64,000 nucleotides of DNA from contig NC_077223.1 of the NCBI RefSeq assembly GCF_024763615.1, positions 102,982,627 to 103,046,626 on the forward strand. Direction: 5' to 3'. The position numbers and the translations under genes were made by a program. Below the pieces are notes generated by a model. That model did not search any database, was not told the DNA's origin, and saw nothing but the letters and a program-made list of their open reading frames with translations. Source of the DNA: Phlebotomus papatasi (taxonomy: Eukaryota > Arthropoda > Insecta > Diptera > Psychodidae). Position 1 is the stretch's first letter. Each line of letters opens with the position of its first letter. Of this stretch, positions 35,021-46,865 are shown piece by piece.

Positions 35021-35458
35021 GCTATTCCAATGAAAAATGAACATGTTTTTTAGCACTTCACTGTTCTCATGTGCTTCTGTATTATCGACTTTTCCGTGTT
35101 TTGGTTCCTGTAACGACTGTTGGGTGGTTTTAGAATACAATAAGCACTGAAGAAAACTGTCGTGTAACGAACCAACTAAAAGAAAAGTTGATAATGCAAA
35201 AGCACTTGTAAACAGCTATAAAAATTTATTCTTTCCGACCACCCTTTTTTAGCACTTTACTGTTCTCATGTGTTTCTGCATTATCGACTTTGTTTGTATT
35301 GGTTCTTGTCACGACTATTATGAGGTTTCATAACACGGCGGGAACTACGAAAAACATTCGAGACAGGAATCAATACAAATAAAACTCGATAATGCAGAAG
35401 CACTTGAGAACAGTAAAGTGCTAAAAGAAAACAAGCTCATTTTTCATTGGAATAACAC
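35021..35458. mobile_element. Composite of two TTTAGCAC palindromic MITEs inside one outer palindrome
   Basis: The outer arms ATTCCAATGAAAAATGA and TCATTTTTCATTGGAAT bracket two consecutive palindromes: 35046-35220, decayed at its right end, and 35246-35426. Each starts TTTTTAGCACTT-ACTGTTCTC, with TGCATTATCGACTTT inside. Related to 15941-16104 and 16215-16790. Confidence 0.75.
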
Positions 35459-36688
35459 CTTTATATTGTAGTTTTTGAATAATTTTTTTTTATAAAAAAA
35501 AATTCTCATACAGTATTTTGCAAAGAAAGCAAAAAGACACTAAAAAAAACTTTACAGCAAATGCAGTCAAGACCTAAAGAGCAAAATATAATTATATTGA
35601 AGGAAGGATAAGAGATATGCATCAGCTCTTCTCTCTATCATGTTTTCCAGGAGCAAAAAAGAATGTTCACTGATCGATGGAATATGATTAAAGAATGCTC
35701 TCCGGGCTGAAATTAATATTTCTGATGAAGTCATAAATTTGGTCTGATAATTAAATTCCCCATGTCAAATTTTCACCTCGCCAGTGAGAGCCCCGTGGTC
35801 GAGGAGTGTGTTAGAGATATGAGGGAAATTCTGGCACGCACCATCATTAATTCCCCTTCCAGACAATCCCAGACCAGGCCCCAGAGAGACAGAGTACAAT
35901 GGTGACTCTGAGGATTTTTTCTTAAGCATCTCTCACCCACATGACTCACAGACACTCTATGGAATTGTTTCCCACAATACAATTTCACCGATAAATTGAG
36001 CTCGTCAGATTGAAATAAATTCTTCCATAGCAATTTTTATGACTTCCTCCAATTCTTACGACGACTTTGACCCACAATTTCTCCCTGGTCACAAGAGTAT
36101 ATAGAGAGAAGAGACAATTTGCGCGGGAAACCGCGGATCATCAATTGAGATGCCTTTCGCCCAGGGTCGCGGGATGTCGGTATAAGAGATAAAGACAAGC
36201 AGCTGGGAAATTGATGACGAAGAAACACTGAGAGAAAAATTTTTTGTATAAAAATATGATCATGAATATCAATCCACTTAAATGATCACGACGGACGCTT
36301 TAACATTTTTTAATGCGCCACAATTGCTTTGCAGCAATTTTTAAATCTAGACAATTAAAGAGAGTGCCTGTTCCACTGGACACAGATTGAGTTTATTCTT
36401 TTCACTTTGGACTCCAAACATCCGCATTATGGGAGCTGTTACGATTCTCATCAGCCAAAGCACAATTTGAATTGAAGCCGAAGCTCTCACCGGAAGGAAC
36501 AAAGGAACTACCAGTGAATTGGCACTATCAAGTGCACTATCAAGCTTTATTCTGTTTAACAACTTCAATTACCTGCATTTCCACTTTCCTGATTTTCATA
36601 CAGCAAAGTTCGAAATTTGTAGAAAATTTGAATTTAAACCGTTGAATATTCGAAATTTCAAATTATCGAAATTTGACACAAAATTAAA
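35459..36688. other. Intron with unique island
   Basis: 35560-36230 and 36350-36580 are repeat-poor and less AT-rich. Overlapping frames on the minus strand (36033-35773, 36228-36037, 36568-36347) have no domain that I recognise. Confidence 0.4.
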
Positions 36689-36908
36689 TAGGGGAATATT
36701 GGCATGGTTCGCACAGAGTGAACCTTCAAACAACGCAAATTTTCTCTTTGTTTGCAAAGAGCTAATTCGTCATTTCTTAGCCATAAGATAGATAATTATT
36801 AAGCTCATCAGACGAGATGTGAATTGGTAAGTCAGTTCTTTAAAAACAAAGAGAAAACTCGCATCGTTTGAAGGTTCACTCTGTGCGAACCATGCCTACA
36901 TTCCCCTA
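36689..36908. mobile_element. TAGGGG-family MITE with GAGTGAACC arms, copy 2 (220 bp)
   Basis: Termini TAGGGGAATATTGGCATGG and, reversed, TAGGGGAATGTAGGCATGG. The arms continue TTCGCACAGAGTGAACCTTC without mismatch. This is the best-preserved of three copies. Confidence 0.9.
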
Positions 36909-36984
36909 AGTTGAAAGAACTAATTTCTTAGCGACTTCATATTGTTTTTTTTTTAAATAAAAAAAAATCAAATTATGAAATTTT

Positions 36985-37185
36985 TAGGGGAATGTAGGCA
37001 TGATTCGCACACAGTGAACCTTCAAACGACGCGAATTTTCACTTTGTCTTCAAAAAGCCAGCTTACCATTTCCCATTATCGTGTCATAAGGTAAATAAAA
37101 ATGACGAACTAGCTCTTTGCAATCAAAAATAAAATTCACATTGTTTGAAGGTTCACTGTGTACGAACCATGCCTACATTTTCCTA
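36985..37185. mobile_element. TAGGGG-family MITE with GAGTGAACC arms, copy 3 (201 bp)
   Basis: Starts TAGGGGAATGTAGGCATGA and ends, reversed, TAGGAAAATGTAGGCATGG. Only 76 bp separate it from copy 2, in the same orientation. Confidence 0.85.
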
Positions 37186-37797
37186 TCATTCGAAAGCTAC
37201 ATCATATTGTGAATAAATATGAATGTTCGCAAAAATATGTTATGAGTTATTAAGGGATAAATATGCGAAGTCACTATTAAATAATTGTTTTCCCAATGAT
37301 TTGCAACATTGATTTTGTTTCTCAAGAATCCATTTATTCACACTTAATCATTTGAAGCAACAAATACATTCGAAAATAAAATCGACAATCAATCGAAAAT
37401 CCAGAAATAAGTTCACGTATTTACCACTTGGGCGCTGCTAATATTTATATTATGAATATTCAATGATTTTGGCACAATAGTGATGGATTTTCCCAGAGTT
37501 TAACAATTTCGATTGAGTAATCTGAATATTTCGAACATTTGATAAAGTAAAAATAAAATTCTTATGTACTACATTTTAAAGAAGAATTCCAAGAGAAGCT
37601 TTAAATTAAGGAAAGTAAACTGGTAAAATCGCAAAATTGAAATTCATGTGAATATCTCCGAATGAGTTTTCGAATACATTTTCGAATAGATTCCTAATTT
37701 CGAATATTATAATTTTTGAAAATTAAAAAATGAAACTATTTATCAAAAGAAGCTAAAAGTATGCAATCCAAATTGTTTGTTTTTTTTTTTAAATAAA
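37186..37797. other. AT-rich intron, nothing recognised
   Basis: Several TTCGAA-containing phrases (for example 37670-37700) but no ordered repeat or gene. Confidence 0.4.
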
Positions 37798-38869
37798 TAG
37801 GGGAAGTGCTTATAATTTTGGACAGTCTGCATATAAGCATCGATATCCTAAGTTTGAAGTGCCATATTTTCAATACTAATTGACTTTTCTTGTTACTCTC
37901 TTTTCAGAAGGATTGTTTAGAAACTTGGCAAGCTATTTATCATCTCATTTTTACTAAAATTAGTTTTAATACGTTTAAAAATGAATTGATATGTAGAGGT
38001 GAATTTGACTCTTATTTTGGACAACTTGGTTATTAATTTTTACAACTTGTCTGTAAATTTGGACAGATAATCCGCCTCAACAGGATGCCCATTGTTCTTC
38101 ATTTTATGAACCAATCTTACCAAGTCCTCTTCCTAGTCATGTAAGGGAAACGTAGAATGTCACAAGACGCCCAGAAACTTTCCATATCATTCATTAAAGT
38201 GAGTTGACTTCGGTACTCCAAGTACGTGCGGATTCGCTCATTCTCTGCCCTTTCCAGGAGCCTTTCAAAGCATTTCTCACTGCATCTCTTTCGTAGAGAT
38301 GATGCTCCTTCATTTCTCCAGGCATTTGTCCAACCTAGTCATCACAAAAGCTAAAACTTTACGAAATTTCGTGAGAAAAACACCTGTCCAAAATAAGAAT
38401 CATCACCTCACTGGTGAATGTCTTAAAAAATTTCCCATTTTTCACACGAAAAATATAATTCACAAGGCAAATCTCACTTCAGGTCAAATGTACAAATCAT
38501 CAGTAACGTGAATCAACACAATATTCAATGAATATTCAATAATATCACTCAAAAACAGCGAACAAACTTTGTTAGTACTTCACCAAAACTAAATAAGACT
38601 GAAGTAAGCCACGAAGTTCTGTCATATTTCTCGTAAGCAATTGCTCACACTGAATTTTCAACAAAGAAATTTCAACTCAAATCATATGCAAAATTTAACG
38701 TATTTAGTGTTAAAATCTTCCAAAAAGAACAAAAATTTTGATAGAATTCATTATTCATCAAATATTGGAATAAAAATCCATCATTTTAATCAATTTATTT
38801 TTAGTGTCCAATGTTATCCTCAAAGTGTCCAAAATAAGAAACTGGACAAAATTAGAAGCATTTCCCCTA
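37798..38869. mobile_element. TAGGGG-family TIR element (1,072 bp)
   Basis: Termini TAGGGGAAGTGCTTATAATT and, reversed, TAGGGGAAATGCTTCTAATT, both continuing into TTTGGACA or TTGTCCA. CCAAAATAAGA recurs near both ends and in the interior. No transposase was recognised: the largest frame, 38641-38973, is Asn/Lys-rich and runs past the terminus. A partial inverted copy is at 1-202. Confidence 0.8.
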
Positions 38870-39422
38870 TACAAACTAAAAACAATTTTACTGCTCGAAT
38901 TCAAAGAGAGAACAGTTTATCATACAATCAGGTTAATTTGACTTTCTTCACAACAAAAAGAGGACAAAGTTGAGATTCGAGACACTTGAAAATTCGTTAA
39001 GAATTTTAAAATGTCCTAAATTCGTTAAGTTACGAATTTAAGAATACAGTAAAATTTACGTTAGTAGAGTTTGTGTGAAAAGTAATTTTAATAATGTGAA
39101 AAATACAATTTCATTACGTTAAATTTCAAATTTGTTAACTATTTCTTTGTTAAGTTAACATCTGAAAGATAAAATCGTTTTTAGATTCAAATCAAAATAT
39201 CATTTCTTGACCAATAATTTTCGAAATGGTATATTTCGAAAATCTCCCTTTCGTTATTAATGATGGATTCATTTTAAACTCATATGATAGTTTCTTTCAG
39301 ATTTGTTCATAAATTTACCCAATCTTGTGCGAAAATGTAGTTTGAAAATTCGAAATTTAATTTAATTTTTTCGAACATCAACGACAATTTGTGCAAATTG
39401 AAAGCTATTAACCTTTTAGCTA
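38870..39422. other. AT-rich intron with a diverged piece of the 440-bp repeat block
   Basis: Around 39305-39405 the phrases CAATCTTGTGCGAAAATGTAG and CATCAACGACAATTTGTGC echo the 440-bp block found at 8640, 10578 and 12630. No gene. Confidence 0.4.
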
Positions 39423-39569
39423 ACGCCCAGCGCACAATAAATTTTGTTTCTAAACATGTTTTCAAAATTTCCTATAAGAGTGAGCGCGATGACTAGTCCT
39501 AGATTTCACTCACTCTCACTAAAATGTCAAAAACATGTTTACTAAACAAAAGTTATTGTGCGCTGGGCA
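39423..39569. mobile_element. MITE with GCCCAGCGCACAATAA termini, copy 3
   Basis: Left ACGCCCAGCGCACAATAAAT and right reversed TGCCCAGCGCACAATAACTT, with TA on both outer sides, followed by AAACATG on each arm and GAGTGAGC/CACTCACTCTCA in the middle. Best-preserved of the three copies. Confidence 0.8.
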
Positions 39570-39585
39570 TAAGACACAATTGGGA

Positions 39586-39816
39586 CATTATTATTTATTA
39601 TTTATTTATTTCGATGAACCGGGCTTTAATGCCATTTTTTACATTGTTCAGTTTACAAATTTATTATTCAATTTACAATTTTTCGCGAAAAATGTCCATT
39701 CAGACGCTTCAATCATTTGCACCGGGCGGGAACCGAACTCACAACTGTGACAGTCGAGCCGGAGGTCACACCGCTCAAGAGCCGAACGCTCTTACCAATT
39801 GCACCACGGACCCTCT
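39586..39816 (-). mobile_element. tRNA-derived SINE with 8-bp target duplication
   Basis: On the minus strand it begins GGGTCCGTGGTGCAATTGG, with a tRNA-like A box (TGGTGCAATTGGTAAGAGCG) and B box (GAGTTCGGTTCCC), and runs to an AT-rich tail AAATAAATAAATAATAAAT. AATTGGGA lies on both sides (39578-39585 and 39817-39824). Internal Pol III promoter, tail and duplication together define a SINE. The plus-strand frame across it is an artefact. Confidence 0.8.
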
Positions 39817-39849
39817 AATTGGGAAATTAAACTCCGACTGTTAGCACAC

Positions 39850-40529
39850 AGAATGAAGGATATTTATTTCAATTCAGCATGAATTTAGAATGTCTAAAAA
39901 CATAATAACAGTGTCAGTAAATTTTTGTAGGTCTGACGTCAGGGTCTGATTTAGAAATGTAAGGGCCCAATGCCCATTTTTGGGGGCTTTAAAAATTTTA
40001 CATTTTCCAACAAGCAATTTAATTTGCAGTTTTTTTTAAATGATTTTTATTTTACAACTATTGTAGGTTTCTTAAATGGAAGGCCCTAAAATGCAGGGGT
40101 CCGATGTCGTGGCCAAAGGAACATATCCAAATTCGGCACAGCCTGCCGTTCTATCTTTCAACCAGTTCTTATGTTATTTATCAAGGTAAAAAATAGCGTA
40201 ACATTGAGGTTAGTTAGTAGTTAGAGCTCATCAACCCTAGTACGGGTTTCAGGGTTGAACAGTCTGGCTTCACTCCGCTCTGATTAAGTAAGATTTTTAG
40301 GAAATATTGACCTTATACGGGCTTCAAACCTAAGGGCCTTGACAGACCTGAGGATTAGCCAAGAGACGGCTTAGTGTAATAATACTCGACATAATGGTTA
40401 ACTTCATTTCCATCATTTTCCCCTAGTCGTCTTTCGGCTTAAGTCGTAAGTGTGTCTAGAGCATAAGGCTTAGCCAAATGGCGTAATATCTCTAACTGGT
40501 TATTGGTCAAGTTTTTTGGCAAAAATTTT
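39850..40529. repeat. Intron with a GGGCCTTGACAGAC-type repeat
   Basis: GGGCCTTGACAGACCTGAGGATTAGCC at 40337 and following shares its order with TAGGGCCTTGACAGACTTGGGGATTAGCC at 51791. GTCGTAAGTGTGTCTAGAGCA (40446) pairs with sites near 52917 and 59228. A copy of a small palindromic element is likely, though the ends are unclear. Confidence 0.5.
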
Positions 40530-40990
40530 GATTTAGAATTACATATTGAGAGTGAATGATCCATAACATTTTCAAAAACCAAAAAAAAAAGTTGCTATTT
40601 AGGATTTTGAGACCTTCGAGAACTGGACTAAACCTCTAGTCTGAAGACCACTTTAAGATTGAATTATTAAAAGTAAATGATCTATAAAATTCTGAACGAA
40701 TAAAATTGTTTACTATTTAGGATTTTAAAACCTTCAGATGCTGGGCTAATCCCTTAATCTGAAGTGCGCTTAATACAGGCCTCAGACCTAAGGTTTAGAA
40801 AAATAGATAAGGGCAAATAATCCATTTATGTTTTGCAAAACCCCAGAAATTGTTGGTTATTTAGGATTTTGAGAAGGTTTTAGCCTAATGGTTTAATTAC
40901 TTCAATTTCTTATCAAACAAGGAGGTCGATTAAACTTTGAAAAACCACGAATCTATCGGAATTGAGCTAAACCTCCAGTCTGAAACTTCC
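40530..40990 (+). repeat. Short degenerate tandem array, period about 115-150 bp
   Basis: TATTTAGGATTTTGAGACCTTC recurs as TATTTAGGATTTTAAAACCTTC and TATTTAGGATTTTGAGAAGG, at 40597, 40713 and 40857. Each is preceded by AATGATC(C/T)AT and, in the first two, followed by CTAAACCTCTAGTCTGAAG-like text. About three units. Confidence 0.6.
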
Positions 40991-42802
40991 ATAAGTCACT
41001 TAAGTGACAAAAGAATGATGTATTCCACTACAAGTTTCCACATTCCAAAGGTGATATAATTAAAATGTCTTTGAAATTCTAAGTCCCATGCTCATTTTCA
41101 AAGGATCAATTAAATACATTGAATTTTCAAAATGATTTTCAAAAATCATAAATCTTATTTGAGCTTACAATCACCCCTCGAATTCACACGATCGTATTTC
41201 TTGTCAATTGCGAGATCTTTTGACTGGAGTGCCAATAAAAGTCCCAAATTCTACTGAGAAAAGTATGAAATGTGTGATTGATTCTTATGCTCGAGAGAGG
41301 GTTTTCTTTCATTCACATGTCATTTATCAAAGTCACTCTCAGACTTCCATAGCTTTTATGTTTTTGTTCACAAACTATTGATGATGCCTGCATCATAACA
41401 CATTTGCCAATTCCCGCGCCAATTTGGTGTATGCAGCATATGAGCATGAAATATGAAATTGTGAGTCATTGAGCGATAAAGTTTAAATCCCTTTTTAGAG
41501 ATAATATGGATTAGGGATGAATTTGGTGTAAATATTCTCCAGACTGTGCAAGAAAAATTGTAACAATTTTTTATTAATTTTTTATTTTTTCTTTTTGTTT
41601 CGTTAAAGCCATGTCGGAGAATTAATATAAAAATGCCATGTGTGAGTCTCAAAAAGCATTTTATGTGTATATCCTTCTTCCACACGCGCCTCTATGTATT
41701 CCCAATGTTATTTCCACATTTTAACATGTAAAATTCGTTACGGGACTGCATTTTCAGCTTTTATAGGTGCACATCTGTCGAGGCTCATGTTTGTACACCG
41801 ATGGAGGATTTTTTTTGGCTTCCATTCATTTTATATGCTTCAAAATTATATATATTAACACACACTAGTGCAGCATAAAGTGGATACAGAGACAAAAGTG
41901 TCCATTTTCGTGCATTTGAGCTGCACTATTGTTTGGAATTATGTCTGAAATGTCTGAAATACGATGTGAAATTGAAACATAAATTACATTTTTTGATCTC
42001 TCTACCCATCTCTCATATCTATTGATTTCTGCCACTCAATGGATCACAAATAAAATATGCTCTATCGTAAATACGCCTAAGAAAAAAAAACACTCTAGGA
42101 GCACCTGGAATTTTGCTCAAAGTCTAGATTTTGTGGCAAAATCCCGTCAATTTTGCATGATATGTCCTCGAACTTCCGTCTTCCTTGCCTCAACAAAGGT
42201 CTGAACAAAGAAAACAAAACACCAAGAAGGTATTTGGAAGGTCTTTTGCACAATTTTCTCTCTTGCCTCACACCAATTGATACTTCTCTCTCATGGAACA
42301 ACCCTCAATTTTTGCTGCAGTTTTTTTCTTCTTCTCTTTAGCATTATAGCCTGAATTAATTAAAATAAACTTGCCAGCAAGCCCAAAACATTGAGTGCAT
42401 TTAGGCAGATGAAGAGAATTTTTGAAAGTGATATATGGATGCTTTCTTCCCATTCCAAAATCACATTTTCAGGGTCCACAGAGTGAGACAGGAAAGGTCC
42501 TCACCTTAATTTATTTTACTTGTTTACCGGAGGATACTCTAATTTGATGCTATCCTTTGGGCAAAAAAAAATACCAGCAGAGAAAACGAGACACTCTCAA
42601 TTAATTCTACTTTTTTTTCCTCTTCGCATGGGATGCATTAATCGGTCATTCAACCTCCTGAGGAGCATCTACGTTCACCACCAGACAGATATTTGATCCT
42701 TAAGCTAAAACCAAGAAAGGCAAGCAAGAATCTTGGTGGTCGGAAATCTTAGGGGTATGCAGGGCAGCTTTTAACACCGATATTTGAATTTCAACAATTC
42801 GT
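40991..42802. other. Intron with unique island
   Basis: 41160-42780 is repeat-poor. Small frames at 41685-41368 (minus) and 42022-42453 (both strands) overlap and lack domains. Nothing else recognised. Confidence 0.4.
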
Positions 42803-43277
42803 TAGGGGGAAGTGGGACACCCTTGTATGTGGGTCAGCTTTAAGTGGAACTCAGACATATCATACCAAGCGCCTGGCAAGTTGGTCTTTTTATATGGAGC
42901 TATTTGAAGCCAATTCCTAAATTCCTCTCGGACTCAGCTCACAGTGCTTCAAGGAAAAAATTTATTTAAACAAAAATTTAGTATATTTATCCCTCCATAC
43001 GGAAAGGTATCTTATATTAGGGAAAAACTTCTCACTTTTTAAATATTTAGCATAACGATCACGAATGCAGAAAAATTCCCATACGCATTTGTATGTGAAA
43101 GTAAGAAATTGGCTTCAACTTTGAAGGCCACTCTAGTATCATACCATACCAATTTAGTTTCTCAATCTGTTTGTGCGGCTAAATTATATCATGATAAGGC
43201 TCAATTTTATTTAAAAATAGGTGAAAAGTCCTAACTTCAAAGTTGCTCCACATTCAAAGGTGCCCCACTCTCCGCTA
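42803..43277. mobile_element. TAGGGG-family TIR element (475 bp)
   Basis: Left terminus TAGGGGGAAGTGGGACACC and reversed right terminus TAGCGGAGAGTGGGGCACC, continuing CTT(T)GTATGTGG/GAATGTGG. Related to the one-ended fragment at 24124. No ORF of note. Confidence 0.7.
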
Positions 43278-43495
43278 TTAGAATCGGCAATTATCGTAAG
43301 TTACAACAATTGCTGATTCGAACGGCGAATTGTGTGGAATTGAATATGAATTGGCTTAGGACGAATTTTTGACATTCATAAATAATTTCGAAAAGACTCT
43401 ATTGAAATAACGGAAATAACAAACAAGAGTTTATGTACTTGTCACTTGGCCGCTGCTTGTCATTTTTGACAAGTGACAGACTTTGTGGTCAAAAA

Positions 43496-43688
43496 CAGGG
43501 AATACATGATATAACTTATTTTCGATACTATCGACTGTCGATTCGAAAAATTATGAAAAAACAGTTACATCCATTTAAGAATGTTACAATAAATGGTTCA
43601 GCAATGCGTAAAAAATTTACATTCACTGAATCTAACAGATATAGATTTATCGATTCGATAGTGTCGAAAACTCATTATTCAACCCCAG
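43496..43688 (+). mobile_element. Palindromic MITE with TTTTCGATACTATCGA arms, copy 1
   Basis: CAGGGAATACATGATATAAC and, reversed, CTGGGGTTGAATAATGAGTT frame a block with TTTTCGATACTATCGAC and ATTCGATAGTGTCGAAAA. CAGGG/CCCAG ends suggest a hAT-type element, but no 8-bp duplication was found. Inverted relative at 48063-48299. Confidence 0.65.
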
Positions 43689-43719
43689 ATTTTGATTCTC
43701 CAAAAGTGTCTCTACTAAA

Positions 43720-43930
43720 AAGTAAATCGAATTTTATCTATCTTCTTCTTCCATACTCAAAATTCGATTTAATTAAATTTAATTTGGTCTAATGTTTAAA
43801 ACAAGAAGAAGAGGCCGAAAGAGTGGGACAGATGTATGCAAAATACTTGAAAAAGAAAAGATTGTGAAATTCCACTATATGAAATTTTCCTGATCTAAAA
43901 GGTGTGCCAGAGCCACTAAAACTCAATTTC
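43720..43930. repeat. CTTTTAGATCAG palindromic MITE family, partial copy
   Basis: ATTTAATTTGGTCTAATG, GAAGAAGAGGCCGAAAGAGTG and GAAATTTTCCTGATCTAAAAGG are the right-arm landmarks of this family. Confidence 0.55.
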
Positions 43931-44350
43931 GAATTTTCAAACTATATTTTTGCACAAAGTATGGGACTGTTTATAAAATATCATACCAAGAAACTGTTAT
44001 CTGAGTTACTTTGTGATAATGAGAGGAATTATAATGAAGTTAGTATTCGTTGCTTTGTTGTTTTCCACAAAAAAAAGTGCTGACTGACACAGTTGACACA
44101 CGAGATGCTTCGAAATTCGATTAGAAAATACTTCGATTGTTTTTCCTCTTGAAGAAACTCAGACAATAAGCGCTTAGTTTCTGTCTATTCGCAGTCATAA
44201 TTTCTTTATCTATGAGTGTCTTGACTAAAAACATAAATGGTACTCTAATATCGAAAATATGCGGTTCATATTCGAAAATTCAAACTAAATTTCGAATTCC
44301 GCAATTTTACATATAGATTTCGCATGGGTTACTCAATGGCTATATTAAGA
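43931..44350. repeat. Diverged relative of the 440-bp repeat block
   Basis: The order AATTTCGAATTTTCA, TTGCACAAAGTATGG, GAGTTACTTTGTGATAATGA, TCGTTGCTTTGTTGTTTTCC and GCTTCGAAATTCGA follows the blocks at 8640-9085 (inverted 10578, 12630), with much substitution. Confidence 0.5.
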
Positions 44351-44399
44351 GTTATAAATTGAACACAAAAAACTATGACATCTTTGAGAAAAATTATGG

Positions 44400-45181
44400 A
44401 CAATGGCCTCAATTCTGAGACCGAGATCAAGATCAAGATCAAGAAAATTTCAAGATTTTGGTATTCTGAAATCAAAAAATCAAAATCAAGATGTCAAATC
44501 TGTCAAATGTCTTGGAATCTTGAAATCCAAGACACAAACCGTGTGAATATCAAGATTTGCAATTCTGGAACAAATATTTCAAGATTTCAAGACGTTAAAT
44601 TTCTTGTTTTCTTGAAATAATTCCAAGAACCTTCTGGAGGTGATTGGAATTTTCAAGATAGTAACAATTCGAAGAGTTTCACATGGAAATGACTATTGAT
44701 GAAAAATATTTCTATAAGAGATGGTATAAATAGAGAACTACTTTGAAAAATACTGTATTTGACCTTATAATTTAATCGAAATGGTACGTATTTCTAGATG
44801 TACATATCGAAGTACACCACCCTGAGGATACCTGCAAAATAATCACATCATGCATAAGCATTTCTTGGTTTATCACAGGTCACAAGATTGGTTTGCACTT
44901 TCTGTACTCCAGTTTATGGCCTCTCACTTATTCTTTAATACGTCCTATAAGTAATTTTCCTAATTTATATGACGAAAATTTAACAAATTCAACAGAGAAA
45001 TGAAGATATTTGTCAGAAATGATGTTTAGTTATGTGTGGAAAATCTTGAAATCTTGGTTCTTAGCTAAGACATTTGAAGTTCCACAAATGCTTCGCGTCA
45101 GAATACGAAATCTTGATCTTGGAAGTATTTGACAGCTTGAAATTTTGATCTTAATCTTGGTCTCAGAATTGAGACCAATGT
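44400..45181. mobile_element. TIR element with CAATTCTGAGACC termini (about 780 bp)
   Basis: Left CAATGGCCTCAATTCTGAGA and reversed right CATTGGTCTCAATTCTGAGA, each followed by GATCAAGAT or AAGATTAAGATCAAA runs. AAGATC/TCTTGA phrases fill the interior. The small plus-strand frame 44375-44620 is produced by these runs. A fragment lies at about 57663-57790. Confidence 0.7.
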
Positions 45182-46857
45182 TTGCATTTCATATATTCAG
45201 AAATTCGAAAATGTTGTTTCTTTCTTTCAGAATAATTATATAAGTTTAATGATCAATACTGCCCCATTCTCCCCTACAGCTGTTCTTTTTTGCATAAAAT
45301 CTTTCAATAGCAACTCTGGGCACAATTATCGGTCTTCATTGAGCCCGATACATCCGTGTATCAATTGCAAACAATTGCTCATCTAAAATATCACTTCCGT
45401 ATCATATCGAATTTATCATACGCTGAATCCCCTGGCTAAAAACTACTTCATCGAGAGTCTGATCGTCTGGTCTGGAGGAGATACAAGAAATGTTTTTTTT
45501 TTGGGAGAATTCCAAAGGAAGATAGAGCTATTGAAAATTTTCCTGCTGCTTTTGTATCATAATGTTGTCTGTTCGAAAAGTGCGTCAAGGTGTATGAAAA
45601 CTTTCCGGTTCTTGAGTATTACCTGGGCATGGGCAAAAAAAGGTAAAATTTCAAACATGACATGATGCAGGAGAAGAGACCATTGGATCGTGAGAAAATC
45701 CTTCTCTGAGAAATCCCTCGATAGTTGTTGAAGGCATCAGGAGGTAAAGATGGAAAAAAATGAACTAAACTCCATCAAATGATATCCTTCAAGTCATTAA
45801 TCCTGAGCAAATAGACGAGAATTTCAATTCGACAAGAAGCTATGTTGTCTTGTTGGAGGGGTATGGGGTATTTATGGGGTTGAACAACCTTCTCCCAGGA
45901 AAAGGAAAGGGTAAGAACCGTGAAAAAAAAACTGTGTGGGGAAATTGAGATGGTGAGCTTAGAAAATAGAATCCAATTTCCATCGCAATTTCCTTACGCA
46001 CCGAACTTCTCGAGACATTTCATTTAATTTTTCCAGGGTATCATCGCGTCATCGTCACTGGTGAAAAACCTCTAATTATATTACATCCCCTACTCCCTCC
46101 CATGTTAAACCCTGTCCCCTAAGCCCAGTTTTTCTTCACCCTTGTCGAGAGAGATTTTTCCTTAAGTAAAAAAAAAGTAGAACCCCCTCATGGGATGCTG
46201 TGTAATTTCTTTTTAAGTCGAAACCGACCATTTTCATCGACCTTCCAATCAATTTTCTCAATTAATTAAGAGGCAAGTAAGTGTTCATTAAAAAGTTGGC
46301 CTGCCAACGACCCAAAAAGAGTTAATCACATGACTTGCGATTGATTATTTTATTGGTGGTCGGATGAGGGTTGAAAAGAAAAGATGTGCTTTGGGGGTGA
46401 AATGGGTTTGGGGGGGAGTGAAAATGAGAGAAGAATGATGTAGAGAATATTCTATATAATGGGTTAGTTTAAGAGCTTTACCAAAATCCCTTTTCCCTTC
46501 AAAATGAATATCTCCTTTCAGGCTACCCAGAGAATCCTGTCGATACATGTAAATCGCTTCTTGTGTAAATTTTCTAATATACAAAACTTAGAGGATATGT
46601 GAAAATGAGATTTTCCTCTTTATCCACTTCGCTATTATCCCGTTTTCACCTTTTCATGACTTTGCCATACAAGATCGAGCAGAGAGATTGAGAAAACGGG
46701 CGAAATATGCCAACTCACACCCCTTCAGCCCTGATCATCTTCATCCACTTTATGAATTTCCTCCATTTCCAGCTCTCTATACCCCCCATATGATAGAGTT
46801 GATAATATCCCAGAGGAAGATTAAAATTCGTTTAATTGTGAGAATTTTGTGAAATAT
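45182..46857. other. Unique island, no gene recognised
   Basis: 45400-46760 is repeat-poor and less AT-rich. Frames at 46584-46345 and 46983-46777 (minus) have no recognisable domain. Confidence 0.4.
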
Positions 46858-46865
46858 ATTTAGGA

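Noticed and set aside
39524..39844. 106-codon plus-strand frame (contains APGGNRTHNCDSRAGG)
   Set aside because: This is the antisense reading of a tRNA-derived SINE and neighbouring MITE, a common annotation artefact.
44375..44620. 81-codon plus-strand frame
   Set aside because: Made of AAGATCAAG runs inside a TIR element; Lys/Ile-rich low complexity only.
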